NCBI GenBank assembly: GCA_944389945.1
Contig: CALXOF010000023.1
Coordinates: forward strand, 1 to 32,218
Length of the DNA stretch: 32,218 nt
Origin: an uncultured Kiritimatiellota bacterium
Lineage (GTDB): Bacteria > Verrucomicrobiota > Kiritimatiellia > RFP12 > DVOR01
Direction of reading: 5' to 3'
Part shown: positions 1 to 9,767 of the stretch, piece by piece
Layout of the letters: every line of letters starts with the position of its first letter
Position numbering within the stretch: position 1 is the first letter of the stretch
Translations under genes and position numbers: made by a program
Notes under the pieces: generated by a model
What the model was told of the DNA's origin: nothing
The model's database searches: none
What the model saw: the letters and a program-made list of their open reading frames with translations, nothing else

Positions 1-90
1 AAGTCCGACAATAGTTCTTTCAATGAACTTGGGCTCCCCGATTACCCTCCTGCCTAAAAAATGTCCGATTCCCAGTTCGGATTTACCGTT

Positions 91-119
91 TTGACTTTGG
101 GAAGGAAGTCGGTTATACT
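91..119 (+). promoter_or_regulatory. Sigma-70-type promoter of ackA
   Basis: TTGACT at 91-96 and TATACT at 114-119 are separated by exactly 17 bp. The ackA start codon lies 36 nt after the -10 box and is preceded by an AGGAGA ribosome site at 142-147. This is one of the best promoter matches in the window. The first 90 bases before it hold nothing I can assign. Confidence 0.8.
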
Positions 120-155
120 ATGGAGACTTTCTTTCTTCCATAGGAGATTCAACGT

Positions 156-1360
<1,205 letters not shown>

Positions 1361-1364
<4 letters not shown>

Positions 1365-2518
1365 ACGCCACGCAGTCCGTCCACATTCTCTTCGACCTGC
1401 GCACGCTCGGCTCGTTGCCGCCGCCTGCGCAGGCCTATTTGTTGGCGTTGGTGGATGGATTGTTGCCGGCGCTCCTGGAGGGGCACCGCGCAACGGTGGC
1501 TTTGGCGGAGGGGACGCCCTTCCCGCCGCAACCCATCGAGCACCCGAACATCGCCTATCGCACGCTGAAGCAACCCGCGCAGTCGCGGGCCGGCGCCAAG
1601 GAGATGCAGGCACTGATGCGGTCCGCGCGACCGGATGTCTACTGGAGCGCGGACGCCTCGTTGCCGCCGCCCACGGTCGCCTGGAATTACCGTCGACTTC
1701 GCGTGGTCTACGCCTTTCAGACGTTGCCGCGACCCTCGGAGCACGGGGTGGCACGCTGGGCGGCGCACCTCTGGCGGCGGCTGACGGTCTATCGGCGGCT
1801 GCTCAACGCGGACGCGCTGATTTGTCCCTGCCACGCGATGGCGGTGCGCCTGGTGGTGCGGTTGGGGTTGTGGTCGCGGCGGCGGGTGCGCGTCATCCGC
1901 AACGGCGTGCACCCGCTCTTCCGCCGGCACACCGAGGAAGAGATTCTGCAGGCGCGGCGAACCTGGCTGGTGCCGCGGCGCTACGTGATGCTGGCGGGCC
2001 ATTCCGCCTTCGCGGAGGACTTGGCGGTACCCCTGCGGGCCCTAGGGCAGAATGAGGAAGTCTCCTCCGTGACGTGCGTGGCCGTGGGCGATGCGAAGTT
2101 GCCCGGGGCCCTGCGCGAGACCATCCGCGACTGTCACTTGGAGGGCATGGTGCGCTTCATCAATGCGGCGGCCATCCCGCCGGAAGACCTCTCGGCGCTC
2201 TACAGCGGGGCGGTGGCGACCTTCGAGCCGGCCTACGGTGCGGATTACCGTCCCTCCATCCTGCGGAGCATGGCGTGCGGCACGCCCGTCATCTGTGCCG
2301 CCGACGCGGCCAACGGCGAGCTCTACGGCAACGCCGCCCTGCGCGTCCACCCCACCGACCCTGCGGAATGGGCGCGCGCCTTCGTCAGCCTCACCCTCTC
2401 CGCGCCGTTGCGCGAGCGATTGGTGGCGCGGGGTGAGGCGTGCGCCGCGGAGCGTCTGTGGGGCGCCACCGCGCGGGCCTCCTTCGCCGTCGCGGCGGAA
2501 CTCTGCAAGAGGCGGTGA
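1361..2518 (+). CDS. GT4-like (GT-B fold) glycosyltransferase
   Basis: A 385-residue protein resembling family 4 glycosyltransferases, which transfer a sugar from a nucleotide donor to a cell-surface glycan or similar acceptor. The N-terminal half holds the acceptor-type Rossmann domain, and IRNGVHPLFRR near residues 178-188 matches the IPNGVD-type linker. The C-terminal half has the donor-site segment FEPAYGADYRPSILRSMACGTPVI. The usual second Glu of the E-x7-E motif (normally LEAMACG) is replaced by Arg, so donor chemistry may differ. The start is GTG, overlapping the ackA stop by 4 bp; no better ATG is present before the first conserved beta strand. Substrate and acceptor cannot be read from sequence. 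tadA follows after 1 nt. Confidence 0.8.
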
Positions 2519-2519
2519 G

Positions 2520-3092
2520 ATGGCGATGCCGACCCCACAGGAACGGTTCGCCGCGCTCCCCGAGAGCGTGCGGCGCTTCCATGAGCATTTCATGGCCATG
2601 GCCCTGCGCGAAGCCGAGCAGTCGGCCGAGGCGGGCGAGGTGCCGTGCGGGTGCGTCATCGTGCGCCTGCCGGAGGGCACCTACGAAAAGGGCCTGGCGA
2701 ATCCCGCGCCGCTCGATGACCCTTGGTCCGCGCGGTTGCTGGCACGGGCCCACAACCAGACCGAGCTGTTGCGCGACCCGACGGCCCACGCCGAGACCAT
2801 CGCCATCACGGCGGCCGCGTCGGCCTTGGGCGATTGGCGGCTCACCGGCACCGCGGTCTATGTGACGAAGGAGCCCTGCCCCATGTGCGCGGGAGCTTTG
2901 GTCTGGGCGCGCCCCACGCTGGTGGTGTGGGGGCTCTCAGATTCCGATCGCGGCGGAGAGAGCGCTTTTGGTATACTGTCTAGTGAACGCGTGAACCACC
3001 GTGCCACGTTGCTCGCCGGCGCGCTGGAGGCGCGTTGCCGGGCACAGTTTGCGGACTTTTTTAGGAATCGACGAAAGGAACCCCACGAATGA
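2520..3092 (+). CDS. tadA: TadA-like tRNA / nucleoside adenosine deaminase
   Basis: Zinc-dependent cytidine/deoxycytidylate deaminase-fold protein of 190 residues. TadA converts A34 to inosine in tRNA-Arg(ACG). The active site is intact: H90-A-E92 binds zinc and shuttles the proton, and P-C120-P-M-C123 supplies the other ligands, with the same 30-residue His-to-Cys spacing as Escherichia coli TadA. Two oddities stand out. HAE lies about 33 residues later than usual, because of an N-terminal extension and a Pro-rich insertion (LPEGTYEKGLANPAPLDDPW, roughly residues 52-71) between the VPCGCVIV strand and the AHN segment. This departure means a related nucleoside deaminase is possible. The ATG lies 1 nt after the previous stop. 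The stop overlaps the next ATG (ATGA), and a TATACT box lies inside the 3' part. Confidence 0.8.
   Translation: MAMPTPQERFAALPESVRRFHEHFMAMALREAEQSAEAGEVPCGCVIVRLPEGTYEKGLANPAPLDDPWSARLLARAHNQTELLRDPTAHAETIAITAAASALGDWRLTGTAVYVTKEPCPMCAGALVWARPTLVVWGLSDSDRGGESAFGILSSERVNHRATLLAGALEARCRAQFADFFRNRRKEPHE
2972..2977 (+). promoter_or_regulatory. Candidate -10 box inside tadA for the downstream lipoprotein gene
   Basis: The hexamer TATACT, identical to the -10 box of ackA, sits 111 nt before the next start codon within otherwise GC-rich coding sequence. No convincing -35 box is found 16-18 bp upstream. It could give the solute-binding protein gene an internal promoter, but this rests on one hexamer. 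Confidence 0.35.
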
Positions 3093-5059
3093 AACAGAGA
3101 GTGATGCTGGCTTTGACGGTTGTAGCGGCATGCGCGGTGGGGATTGGCGCATTTGTGGGTTGCGGCGGCGAAGAGCCCGAAGCAGCCGCGCCTCAGACCG
3201 AGGCGGCGCAGACGCAGACCGAGGCCGAAAAGCCTGCGGCCGACGCGGCCGTCGCCGAGAAGGCGGAGGTCGTCGTCGATCTCTCGCAGGACTTCGACAC
3301 CTTCCCCGGACCCGAGTGGCAGGATTTGCCCGACCCCAGTGCCTCGCCCTACGCGGTGCCCGGCGGCACGCTCGTCTACGCCGGCCACACGCCGCCCAAG
3401 AGCTTCAACGGCTACCTGGACTACAACACCTTCACCATGATGGTCTTCGGGCTGCTCTATCCCTCGATGCTGGCCCTCGACACCCGCACGGGCGACTACG
3501 GCCCCAGCCTGGCGGACCGTTGGCAAATCAGCCAGGACAAGAAGATCTTCGTCTTCCACATCAATGAGAAGGCCAAGTGGAGCGACGGCACCCCCGTCAC
3601 CGCGCACGACGTGAAGGCGACCTTTGACGCCGTCACCGCCAAGGAGAGCCTCACCGGGCAATTCCAAGTCCTTTTCAACGACGTCGCGCGGGCAGAGGTC
3701 GCGGACATCCCCGACGCGGATGGGCAGTTCCGCACGATCCGTTTCATCTGCAAGCGCGTCCACTGGCGCAACTTCGGCAACCTGGGCGGCTCGCTCTACA
3801 TCATGCCCAAGGCCCTCATCGATGAGGCCCGCGCCACTTGTCGTGCGGAAGGTCTCGACGAGAAGACCGCCTTCAACCGCCTCAACTTCAACCTCCACAT
3901 CGTCGGCGGCCCTTACATCGTCTCCGACCACCGCGAGGGCCGCGACATGACCCTCTCGCGCCGTCCGGATTGGTGGGGCTTCCAGCTTCCCAGCGGTCAG
4001 GGCGTCTACAACTTCGACAAGATCCGCATCCGTTTCTTCATGGACCAAAACAACGCCTACGAAGCCTTCAAGAAGGGCGAGGTGGACGTCTATGCCGTCT
4101 ATTCCGCCCGCATTTGGCACACCGAGAGCGTGGGCGAGCGCTTCGAGAAGAACTGGATTGTGAAGCAAGACGTCCGCAACCACGCCCCCATCGGCTTCCA
4201 GGGCCTGGCCTTCAATATGCGCCGCAAACCCTACGACGACCCGCGCGTCCGCCAGGCCATCGCCCTGCTCTTCGACCGCGAGCGCATGGTCCGCTCCCTC
4301 ATGTACAATGCCTACTTCCTGCAGAACTCCTTCTGCCGCGACCTTTACGACGAGAAGAACTTCAACACCAACCCGACCTTCGACTACGACCCCGACCGCG
4401 CCTTCGCCCTGCTCAAAGAGGCCGGCTTCGTCTTCAATCCCGAGACCGGCAAGCTCGAGCGCGACGGCCAGCCCTTCGTTGTGCGCATCCTCACCCGCTC
4501 CGCCGGCGACGCCACCTATCTCGCCCTCTTCAAGGAGTCCCTCGCCCGCCTGGGCATCGAGCTGGCCATCACCCAGCGCGACTTCGCCACCTGGATGCGC
4601 GAGATGAAGGACTACAACTTCGATGTCACCGTCGCCGCCTACTCCGGCTCCCTCTTCCGCGACCCCGAGGCCATGTGGTCCAGCGCCTACGTCGACACCC
4701 CCAACGGCCCCAACCTCCCCGGCTTCAAGGATGAGCGCGTCGATGCCCTCGTCGAGCGCCAGAAGACCGAGTTCTCCCTTGCCCGCCGCAACGAAATCAT
4801 GCGCCAGATCGACAAGATCGCCACCGAGGCCGTCCCTTACGTCCTCACCTGGGGCACCGATTCCGTCCGCCTCCTCTACTGGAACAAGTTCGGCACCCCG
4901 GACTCCGTCCTCGGCAAATACGGCGACGAACTCTCCATCCCTGTCTATTGGTGGTACGACACCGACTCCGCCCGCGAGCTCGAAACGGCCATGAAAGACG
5001 GCACACCCCTCCCCGCCCGCGCCGCCGAAGTCGACTACGACACCGTCACCGCCCCCTAA
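3089..5059 (+). CDS. Family 5 extracellular solute-binding lipoprotein (peptide ABC transporter)
   Basis: A 656-residue SBP_bac_5 / OppA-like binding protein. The N-terminus is a lipoprotein signal: basic start, hydrophobic stretch and lipobox F-V-G-C25. A low-complexity Ala/Glu/Gln linker (about residues 28-70) follows, typical of tethered lipoproteins. The body shows family landmarks: YNTFTMMVFGLLYPSML, the LADRWQIS / KWSDGTPVTAHDVKATF block, FNMRRKPYDDPRVRQAIALLFDRE, and a C-terminal region with repeated Tyr/Trp. It would capture oligopeptides or similar ligands outside the cytoplasmic membrane and pass them to an ABC permease. No permease or ATPase gene is adjacent, so it is an orphan here. 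Its ATG overlaps the tadA stop. It ends 14 nt before the next gene. Confidence 0.9.
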   Translation: MKQRVMLALTVVAACAVGIGAFVGCGGEEPEAAAPQTEAAQTQTEAEKPAADAAVAEKAEVVVDLSQDFDTFPGPEWQDLPDPSASPYAVPGGTLVYAGHTPPKSFNGYLDYNTFTMMVFGLLYPSMLALDTRTGDYGPSLADRWQISQDKKIFVFHINEKAKWSDGTPVTAHDVKATFDAVTAKESLTGQFQVLFNDVARAEVADIPDADGQFRTIRFICKRVHWRNFGNLGGSLYIMPKALIDEARATCRAEGLDEKTAFNRLNFNLHIVGGPYIVSDHREGRDMTLSRRPDWWGFQLPSGQGVYNFDKIRIRFFMDQNNAYEAFKKGEVDVYAVYSARIWHTESVGERFEKNWIVKQDVRNHAPIGFQGLAFNMRRKPYDDPRVRQAIALLFDRERMVRSLMYNAYFLQNSFCRDLYDEKNFNTNPTFDYDPDRAFALLKEAGFVFNPETGKLERDGQPFVVRILTRSAGDATYLALFKESLARLGIELAITQRDFATWMREMKDYNFDVTVAAYSGSLFRDPEAMWSSAYVDTPNGPNLPGFKDERVDALVERQKTEFSLARRNEIMRQIDKIATEAVPYVLTWGTDSVRLLYWNKFGTPDSVLGKYGDELSIPVYWWYDTDSARELETAMKDGTPLPARAAEVDYDTVTAP

Positions 5060-5073
5060 TTCGCTTCCCGACC

Positions 5074-7224
5074 ATGCCCAAGACCGACGACCCCCAAGAC
5101 GAACTCTTCGCCACCCCTCAAGACCCCACGCCCGAACAGCCCCAAGAAGAGACCGACGCCTCCGCCCCCGCGGAGGAGGCATCTCCCGCCGGCGCCGTCC
5201 CGGACATCCGCGACCGCGGCCCCTTCGGCCGCCTGATGGACGACAACTTCCTCAAGTTCGCCGCCTATTCCATCTGCGACCGTGCCCTCCCCACCGTCGA
5301 GGACGGCCTCAAGCCCGTTCAGCGCCGCATCCTCCACGCCATGTGGGAGAAGGATGATGGCCGCTTCTCCAAGGTCGCCGGCGTCGTCGGCAACACCATG
5401 CACTACCACCCGCATGGCGACGCCGCCATCAAGGATGCCGTCGTCACCCTCGCCAACAAGCGCTATCTCATCGAGGGCCAGGGCAACTTCGGCAACATCC
5501 TCACCGGCGACGAGGCCGCCGCAGGCCGTTACATCGAGTGCCGCCTCACCAAGCTCGCCCGCGAGCAGCTCTTCTCCCCCAAAATCACCGAATACGTCCC
5601 CAGCTACGACGGCCGCAACAAGGAGCCCGTCCTCCTCCCCGCCAAGATTCCCCTCTGCCTCATGCTCGGCGTCGACGGCATCGCAGTCGGCCTCTCCACC
5701 GCCGTCCTCCCGCACAACTTCATCGAGCTCCTTCAGGCCGAGATTGAGATTCTCAAGGGCCATCCCTGCCCCGTCCTGGTGCCGGACTTCATCACCGGCG
5801 GCGAGATGGACGCCTCGGACTACGACGATGGCCGCGGCTCCGTCAAGGTCCGCGCCCGCATCGAGGAACGCAAGGGCGAGAAGAACAAGCTCTTCGTCAC
5901 CTCCGTCCCTTACGGCGTCACCACCGACCGCCTCGCCGAGTCCATCGAGAAGGCCATCAAGTCCAAGCGCCTCCCCATCAAGCACATCGACAACTTCACC
6001 GCCGAGACCGTCGAGATCGAGCTCACCCTCAACCCTGGCTCCGATGCCGACAAGGTGCGTAAGTCGCTCTACGCCTTCACCGACTGCGAGCGCCGCATCC
6101 CCAGCCGCATCGTCGTCCTCTCCCAGAACCGCCCCTGCGAGATGACCGTCTCCGAGGTCCTCTCCCGCCACGCCGAGCTCCTCCAAGACATCTTCCGCCG
6201 CGAGTTCCAGGTCCGCCTCCGTGAGATCGAGGAGCTCATCCTCCGCAAGACCCTCGAGGCCCTCTTCATCGAAAAGCGCATCTACAAGCGCATCGAGGGC
6301 GTCAAGACCGCCGAGGCCGTCTTCGCCGAGGTCCGCGCCGGCTTCGAGCCCTACGCCAACCTCCTCGAACACCCCCTCACCGACGACGAGATCGACCACC
6401 TTCTCAAGATCCCCATCCGTCGCATCTCCCTTTACGACATCAACAAGCACAACGACGAACTCAACGCCCTCCGCGCCGAGTACGCCCAAATCAATGACGA
6501 CCTCGCCCACCTCTCCCGCTACGCCGTCAAGTACCTCAAAGGCCTCATCAAGGAATACGCCTCCAAGTATCCCCGCCTCACCCAGGTCACCGACGGCTTC
6601 CAGCAGATCGACGAGCGCGCCCTCACCTCCACCGAGCTCACCCTCCGCCTCTCCGAAGACGGCTACCTCGGTTACGACGTCAAGCAAGGCCAAGTCCTCT
6701 TCCCCTGCTCTAGCCTCGACAAGCTCTACATCCTCTGGAGCGACGGACGCTACCGCTTCGCCCCCCCGCCCGACAAGTTCCTGGTCGACGCCGCCTACGC
6801 CCCCGGCCACGCCTGGCTCGACGCCCTCCGCCCCCGCGCCCCCATCCGCTTCTTCGATGTCGGCATCTACGCCCGCGACGACGTCTTCACCTGCGTCTAC
6901 TACGAGCCCGTCTACGGCTTCACCTACTTCAAGCGCTTCACCTGGGGCGGCATGATCATGAACAAAGACTACGCCCTCGTCCCCGAAGGCGCCACCATCC
7001 TCCTCTTCTGCAAGGGCACCCCGGAGGCCATCTACGTCAAATACAAATACATGAAGAACCAGCGCATCACGCAGCAGGTCTTCGACCCCTCCGAGGCCCG
7101 CCTCACCGCCGCCTCCTCCAAGGGCATCCAGATGACCCCCAAGCAGATCGAGCGCATCTCCACCAAGCAAGAAGCCTGGTGGATTCCCTCCGAAGGCGCC
7201 ACCAAAGGCGCGCTTTTCACCTGA
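5074..7224 (+). CDS. parC: DNA topoisomerase IV subunit A-like (ParC/GyrA family)
   Basis: Type IIA topoisomerase breakage-reunion subunit, 716 residues. Seen: an acidic, Pro-rich tail of about 45 residues, then GLKPVQRRIL (78-87), YHPHGD (111-116), and GRYIECRL with the DNA-attacking tyrosine at Y153 preceded by R152. The segment RYIECRL resembles ParC of Bacteroidota more than GyrA (RYTEIRM). The tower and coiled-coil regions follow. The C-terminal part is short and lacks a recognisable GyrA box, which favours ParC. It would act with a ParE/GyrB-like ATPase subunit in chromosome decatenation. No such gene lies next to it, which is unusual because parE and parC are often adjacent. The ATG at 5074 is chosen as the first Met after the previous stop; the frame stays open upstream inside the preceding gene. 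Confidence 0.88.
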   Translation: MPKTDDPQDELFATPQDPTPEQPQEETDASAPAEEASPAGAVPDIRDRGPFGRLMDDNFLKFAAYSICDRALPTVEDGLKPVQRRILHAMWEKDDGRFSKVAGVVGNTMHYHPHGDAAIKDAVVTLANKRYLIEGQGNFGNILTGDEAAAGRYIECRLTKLAREQLFSPKITEYVPSYDGRNKEPVLLPAKIPLCLMLGVDGIAVGLSTAVLPHNFIELLQAEIEILKGHPCPVLVPDFITGGEMDASDYDDGRGSVKVRARIEERKGEKNKLFVTSVPYGVTTDRLAESIEKAIKSKRLPIKHIDNFTAETVEIELTLNPGSDADKVRKSLYAFTDCERRIPSRIVVLSQNRPCEMTVSEVLSRHAELLQDIFRREFQVRLREIEELILRKTLEALFIEKRIYKRIEGVKTAEAVFAEVRAGFEPYANLLEHPLTDDEIDHLLKIPIRRISLYDINKHNDELNALRAEYAQINDDLAHLSRYAVKYLKGLIKEYASKYPRLTQVTDGFQQIDERALTSTELTLRLSEDGYLGYDVKQGQVLFPCSSLDKLYILWSDGRYRFAPPPDKFLVDAAYAPGHAWLDALRPRAPIRFFDVGIYARDDVFTCVYYEPVYGFTYFKRFTWGGMIMNKDYALVPEGATILLFCKGTPEAIYVKYKYMKNQRITQQVFDPSEARLTAASSKGIQMTPKQIERISTKQEAWWIPSEGATKGALFT

Positions 7225-7274
7225 GCGCACGGCGCTCCAGTGAAAAGCTGAAGCTTGGAAGTTTGGTTTTAATA

Positions 7275-7302
7275 GGGTGGGGCTTTGCCCCGCCCTTTTT
7301 TT
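7275..7302 (+). terminator. Rho-independent terminator after parC
   Basis: A 9-bp stem (7275-7283 with 7287-7295, one G-T pair) with a TTT loop is followed directly by seven T residues (7296-7302). It lies 50 nt after the parC stop. A related hairpin occurs near 15730, so it belongs to a recurring intergenic family. Confidence 0.85.
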
Positions 7303-7305
7303 GTC

Positions 7306-7372
7306 TCTCCGTCGCCCGCTTGCGGGCGTCCCATTTTCCGTTCTCCGTTCTCCGGGGCGGCATTTAGCCGCC
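7306..7372 (-). repeat. Modular intergenic repeat, copy 1 (minus orientation)
   Basis: Read on the minus strand: a hairpin stem GGCGGC/GCCGCC, then CCGGAGAACGGAGAACGG, then a second hairpin CGCCCG/CGGGCG, then GACGGAG. The same order of parts occurs in plus orientation near 11.7, 14.6 and 15.5 kb with different but still complementary stem sequences. No reading frame is conserved. Confidence 0.6.
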
Positions 7373-7378
7373 TCTTCC

Positions 7379-7403
7379 AATCAGCCAATCAGCTAATCAG
7401 TTA
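7379..7403. repeat. Short tandem AATCAGC repeats
   Basis: Three tandem copies of an 8-nt unit (C/T)AATCAG(C/T) separate the modular repeat from the ilvC terminator. The same units recur at 14828-14855, next to another copy of the modular repeat. Confidence 0.6.
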
Positions 7404-7434
7404 AAAAAGGGCGGGCCCCATGTGGGGCTCGCCC
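7403..7434 (-). terminator. Rho-independent terminator of ilvC
   Basis: An 11-bp stem (7409-7419 with 7424-7434, one wobble pair) with a 4-nt loop is followed on the minus strand by six T residues (complement of A at 7403-7408). It lies 28 nt beyond the ilvC stop. TTTT at 7435-7438 on the other side makes it potentially bidirectional. Confidence 0.85.
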
Positions 7435-7462
7435 TTTTGTGTGCACAGCGCGCGGCGCGTGC

Positions 7463-8569
7463 TTAGTTGGCGGCGCGGCCACCGACACCGGCGGCGGTCG
7501 CCGCGTTGGCCTTGGCGCCCTCGTGCGGACGGAGGGAGCGGACGGCCTGGCCGGCGCGCCACATCTCGCTGTTGCGGATCTTGGCGAGCTTGGCCTCGAG
7601 GCGCTCCTTGTAGTCCTTGCGGCCGCAGTCGCGGACGACGGCCTTGGCCTCGGTCATGTCGGCGACGGATTTGTAGAGCTTCTCGAAGACGGGCTTGGTG
7701 GCCTTTTCGAACTCGGGGGCCCACTTGAGGGCGCCGTGCTGGGCGGTGGCCGAGCAGTTGGAGTACATCCAGTCCATGCCCTTCTCGTCGATCAGGCGGA
7801 TGAGGGACTGCGTGAGCTCCTCGACGGTCTCGTTGAAGGCCTCGGAGGGGCTGTGGCCGTGCTTGCGCAGGACGGTGTACTGGGCGTTGAGGATGCCTTG
7901 GAGGCAGCCCATCAGCGTGCCGCGCTCGCCCACGAGGTCGGAGGTCACTTCGCGCTCGAAGGTGGTGGGGAAGAGGTAGCCCGAGCCGACGGCGATGCCG
8001 AGGGCCAGCGTGCGGTCCAGCGCACGGCCGGTGGCGTCCACGGCCACGGCGTAGGAGCTGTTGATGCCGACGCCTTCGAGGAAGTTGCGGCGGACGCTCG
8101 TGCCAGAGCCCTTGGGGGCGACCATGATGACGTCCACGCCGTCGGGGGCCTCCACGCCGGTGAGGTCGCGATACTGCCAGCCGAAGCCGTGCGAGAAGTA
8201 GAGCGCCTTGCCGGGGGTGAGGTGCTTCTTGATCTGCTTGAAGACGGGCTTGATGGAGGCGTCGGAGGTCAACATCATGACGATGGTGCCCTTCTCGGCG
8301 GCTTCCTCGATCTCGAAGAGGGTTTTGCCCGGCACCCAGCCATCCTTGATGGCGCGCTGCCAGGAGCTGTTCTTCTTGGTGCTCTTGCGCTGGCCGACGA
8401 TCACATTGATGCCGTTGTCGCGCATGTTGAGGGATTGGGCGGGGCCTTGCACGCCGTAGCCGAGAACGGCGACGACCTCGTCTTTCAGGACTTCCTGGGC
8501 CTTGGTCAGGGGGAATTCCTTGCGGGTGGTGATGTTCTCGATCTCGTCGGCGAATTTGATCTTTGCCAT
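7463..8569 (-). CDS. ilvC: Ketol-acid reductoisomerase, fungal/Bacteroidota-like form
   Basis: NADPH- and Mg-dependent enzyme that isomerises and reduces acetolactate or acetohydroxybutyrate in valine, leucine and isoleucine synthesis. It has 368 residues, a little longer than common class I enzymes (about 330). The Rossmann segment is VAVLGYGVQGPAQSLNMRD. Other landmarks are YFSHGFGWQYRDLTGVEAP, VIMVAPKGSGTSVRR, the knotted-domain block DLVGERGTLMGCLQGI with metal-binding acidic residues, and GHSPSEAFNETVEE. The wording DNGINVIVGQRK, DGWVPGKTLF and INSSYAV closely follows yeast Ilv5-type sequences. The C-terminus carries an Ala/Gly-rich tail. No other ilv gene is near. An AAAGGA site precedes the ATG, with a consensus promoter upstream and a terminator downstream, so it is monocistronic. 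Confidence 0.96.
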   Translation of the reverse strand: MAKIKFADEIENITTRKEFPLTKAQEVLKDEVVAVLGYGVQGPAQSLNMRDNGINVIVGQRKSTKKNSSWQRAIKDGWVPGKTLFEIEEAAEKGTIVMMLTSDASIKPVFKQIKKHLTPGKALYFSHGFGWQYRDLTGVEAPDGVDVIMVAPKGSGTSVRRNFLEGVGINSSYAVAVDATGRALDRTLALGIAVGSGYLFPTTFEREVTSDLVGERGTLMGCLQGILNAQYTVLRKHGHSPSEAFNETVEELTQSLIRLIDEKGMDWMYSNCSATAQHGALKWAPEFEKATKPVFEKLYKSVADMTEAKAVVRDCGRKDYKERLEAKLAKIRNSEMWRAGQAVRSLRPHEGAKANAATAAGVGGRAAN

Positions 8570-8618
8570 GATGTCGTTCCTTTGTCGTCCCTCTACTTTG
8601 AGGGAATGAATAAAGGAT

Positions 8619-8647
8619 AGTATAGGCGCGTAAACGCGTCAGGTCAA
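8619..8647 (-). promoter_or_regulatory. Sigma-70-type promoter of ilvC
   Basis: On the minus strand TTGACC (8647-8642) and TATACT (8624-8619) are separated by exactly 17 bp. The ilvC ATG follows about 50 nt after the -10 box. No obvious leucine/valine/isoleucine leader peptide is seen in that interval. Confidence 0.8.
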
Positions 8648-8668
8648 GCGTTTTGTGCGCCGGGGCGA

Positions 8669-9640
8669 TCAATCTAGGGCGATGAGGCGATAGGCGCGGG
8701 AGCCGAGGCCGAGCTTCGCGGCGTGTTCCACCGTGTGGATGCCTTGGCGGCTTTCCATCCGCTCAATCAGGTCCGCGCCGTCCGGCGCGGCATAGACCAG
8801 GTCCACGCAGGCTTGGTCGAGGGCCACGGGGTCGAGCGAGGAGAGGATGCCGATGTCCTTCATTGTCGGCGCGCTTGGCGAGCTGTCGCAGTCGCAATCC
8901 ACCGAGAGGTTGTTCATCACGTTCACGAAGGCCATCGCCCCGGGGCGCGCGTTGCAGACCGCCGTCGCGGCCTCGGCCATCGCCTCCAGGAAGGCGAGCT
9001 GCTCGCCGCCCTGCCAGGAGGTTTCGCTCTTGCCGCCGGTGTGGATGTAACACTTGCCGCTGCGCGAGGCGAAGCCGATGGAGAGGTTCTTCAGCGCGCC
9101 GCCGAAGCCGCCCATTGCGTGGCCCTTGAAGTGCGAAAGCACCAGGTAAGACGCGTAGTCGCGGAAGTTCGCGCCCACGATGTCCTTCTTCAGGCGAATC
9201 GCGCCCTTCGGTGCCGGCAACTCCATCGTCGCCACGCCGTCCTGGATGTCCACCGTCGCGATGTCGCACCAACCGTGCTCCAGCGCCGCGCGGATATGGT
9301 CATGCAGGTTGCCTCGCCGCCCGCCATAGGCCGTGTTGCACTCCACGATGTTCGCGCGCAGGCTCTGCACCAGCCCCTTCACCAACTGCGGATTCAGGAA
9401 GTGATGTCCGCCCGGCTCGCCCGTCGAGACCTTTACGCCCACTTTGTCCGGGAGCGTCACGCCCAGCGCCGCGTAGGCCTTTTGCAGACCCGCCGCCGAC
9501 AAATCGCGCGTGAAATAGACCGCCGGGCCGGTCTCACCCGCCCAGTTCTTCGGCTTCTCCGCCTTGGCGAAAGCCGTCGTGCCCAAGGCCCCGGCCGCCA
9601 ACGCGCCCGCCGATACCGTCAGAAACTCTCTCCTGTTCAT
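8669..9640 (-). CDS. DUF362 domain protein with Tat signal
   Basis: A 323-residue DUF362-family protein. The N-terminus MNRREFLTVSAGALAAGALG is a twin-arginine export signal, so a folded, possibly cofactor-bearing protein is sent across the cytoplasmic membrane. The DUF362 core is seen in the segments LSHFKGHAMGGFGGALKNLSIG (about residues 167-188), the VDCDCDSS cluster, and ILSSLDPVALDQACVDLVY. Many DUF362 proteins carry a ferredoxin domain; this one does not. The biochemical activity of the family is unresolved, so I assign none. It has its own promoter and an AAGGAG-like site (rc of CTCCTTT at 9646-9652). It is followed, 99 bp downstream, by ilvC on the same strand with a separate promoter. 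Confidence 0.85.
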   Translation of the reverse strand: MNRREFLTVSAGALAAGALGTTAFAKAEKPKNWAGETGPAVYFTRDLSAAGLQKAYAALGVTLPDKVGVKVSTGEPGGHHFLNPQLVKGLVQSLRANIVECNTAYGGRRGNLHDHIRAALEHGWCDIATVDIQDGVATMELPAPKGAIRLKKDIVGANFRDYASYLVLSHFKGHAMGGFGGALKNLSIGFASRSGKCYIHTGGKSETSWQGGEQLAFLEAMAEAATAVCNARPGAMAFVNVMNNLSVDCDCDSSPSAPTMKDIGILSSLDPVALDQACVDLVYAAPDGADLIERMESRQGIHTVEHAAKLGLGSRAYRLIALD

Positions 9641-9671
9641 GCCAAACTCCTTTCTTTATAACATCCATAAG

Positions 9672-9699
9672 ATAATCCTTGGAGCCTACACCAGGTCAA
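9672..9699 (-). promoter_or_regulatory. Candidate promoter of the DUF362 gene
   Basis: On the minus strand TTGACC (9699-9694) is followed after 16 bp by GATTAT (9677-9672), a 4/6 match to the -10 consensus, 31 nt before the ATG. The -35 hexamer is the same as that of ilvC. Confidence 0.5.
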
Positions 9700-9767
9700 G
9701 ACTTTTTTCGCAGGCCTTTTGTTCCCTCTTCACCGCTTCCCGCGAAGTCTCGTGCCCCCCTCTTTCC

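Noticed and set aside
2858..7380. Two open frames of 774 codons each on the minus strand opposite the lipoprotein and parC genes
   Set aside because: Very rich in Gly, Val, Glu, Leu and Asp, with no domain words; both are reverse-complement images of recognisable genes with intact motifs.
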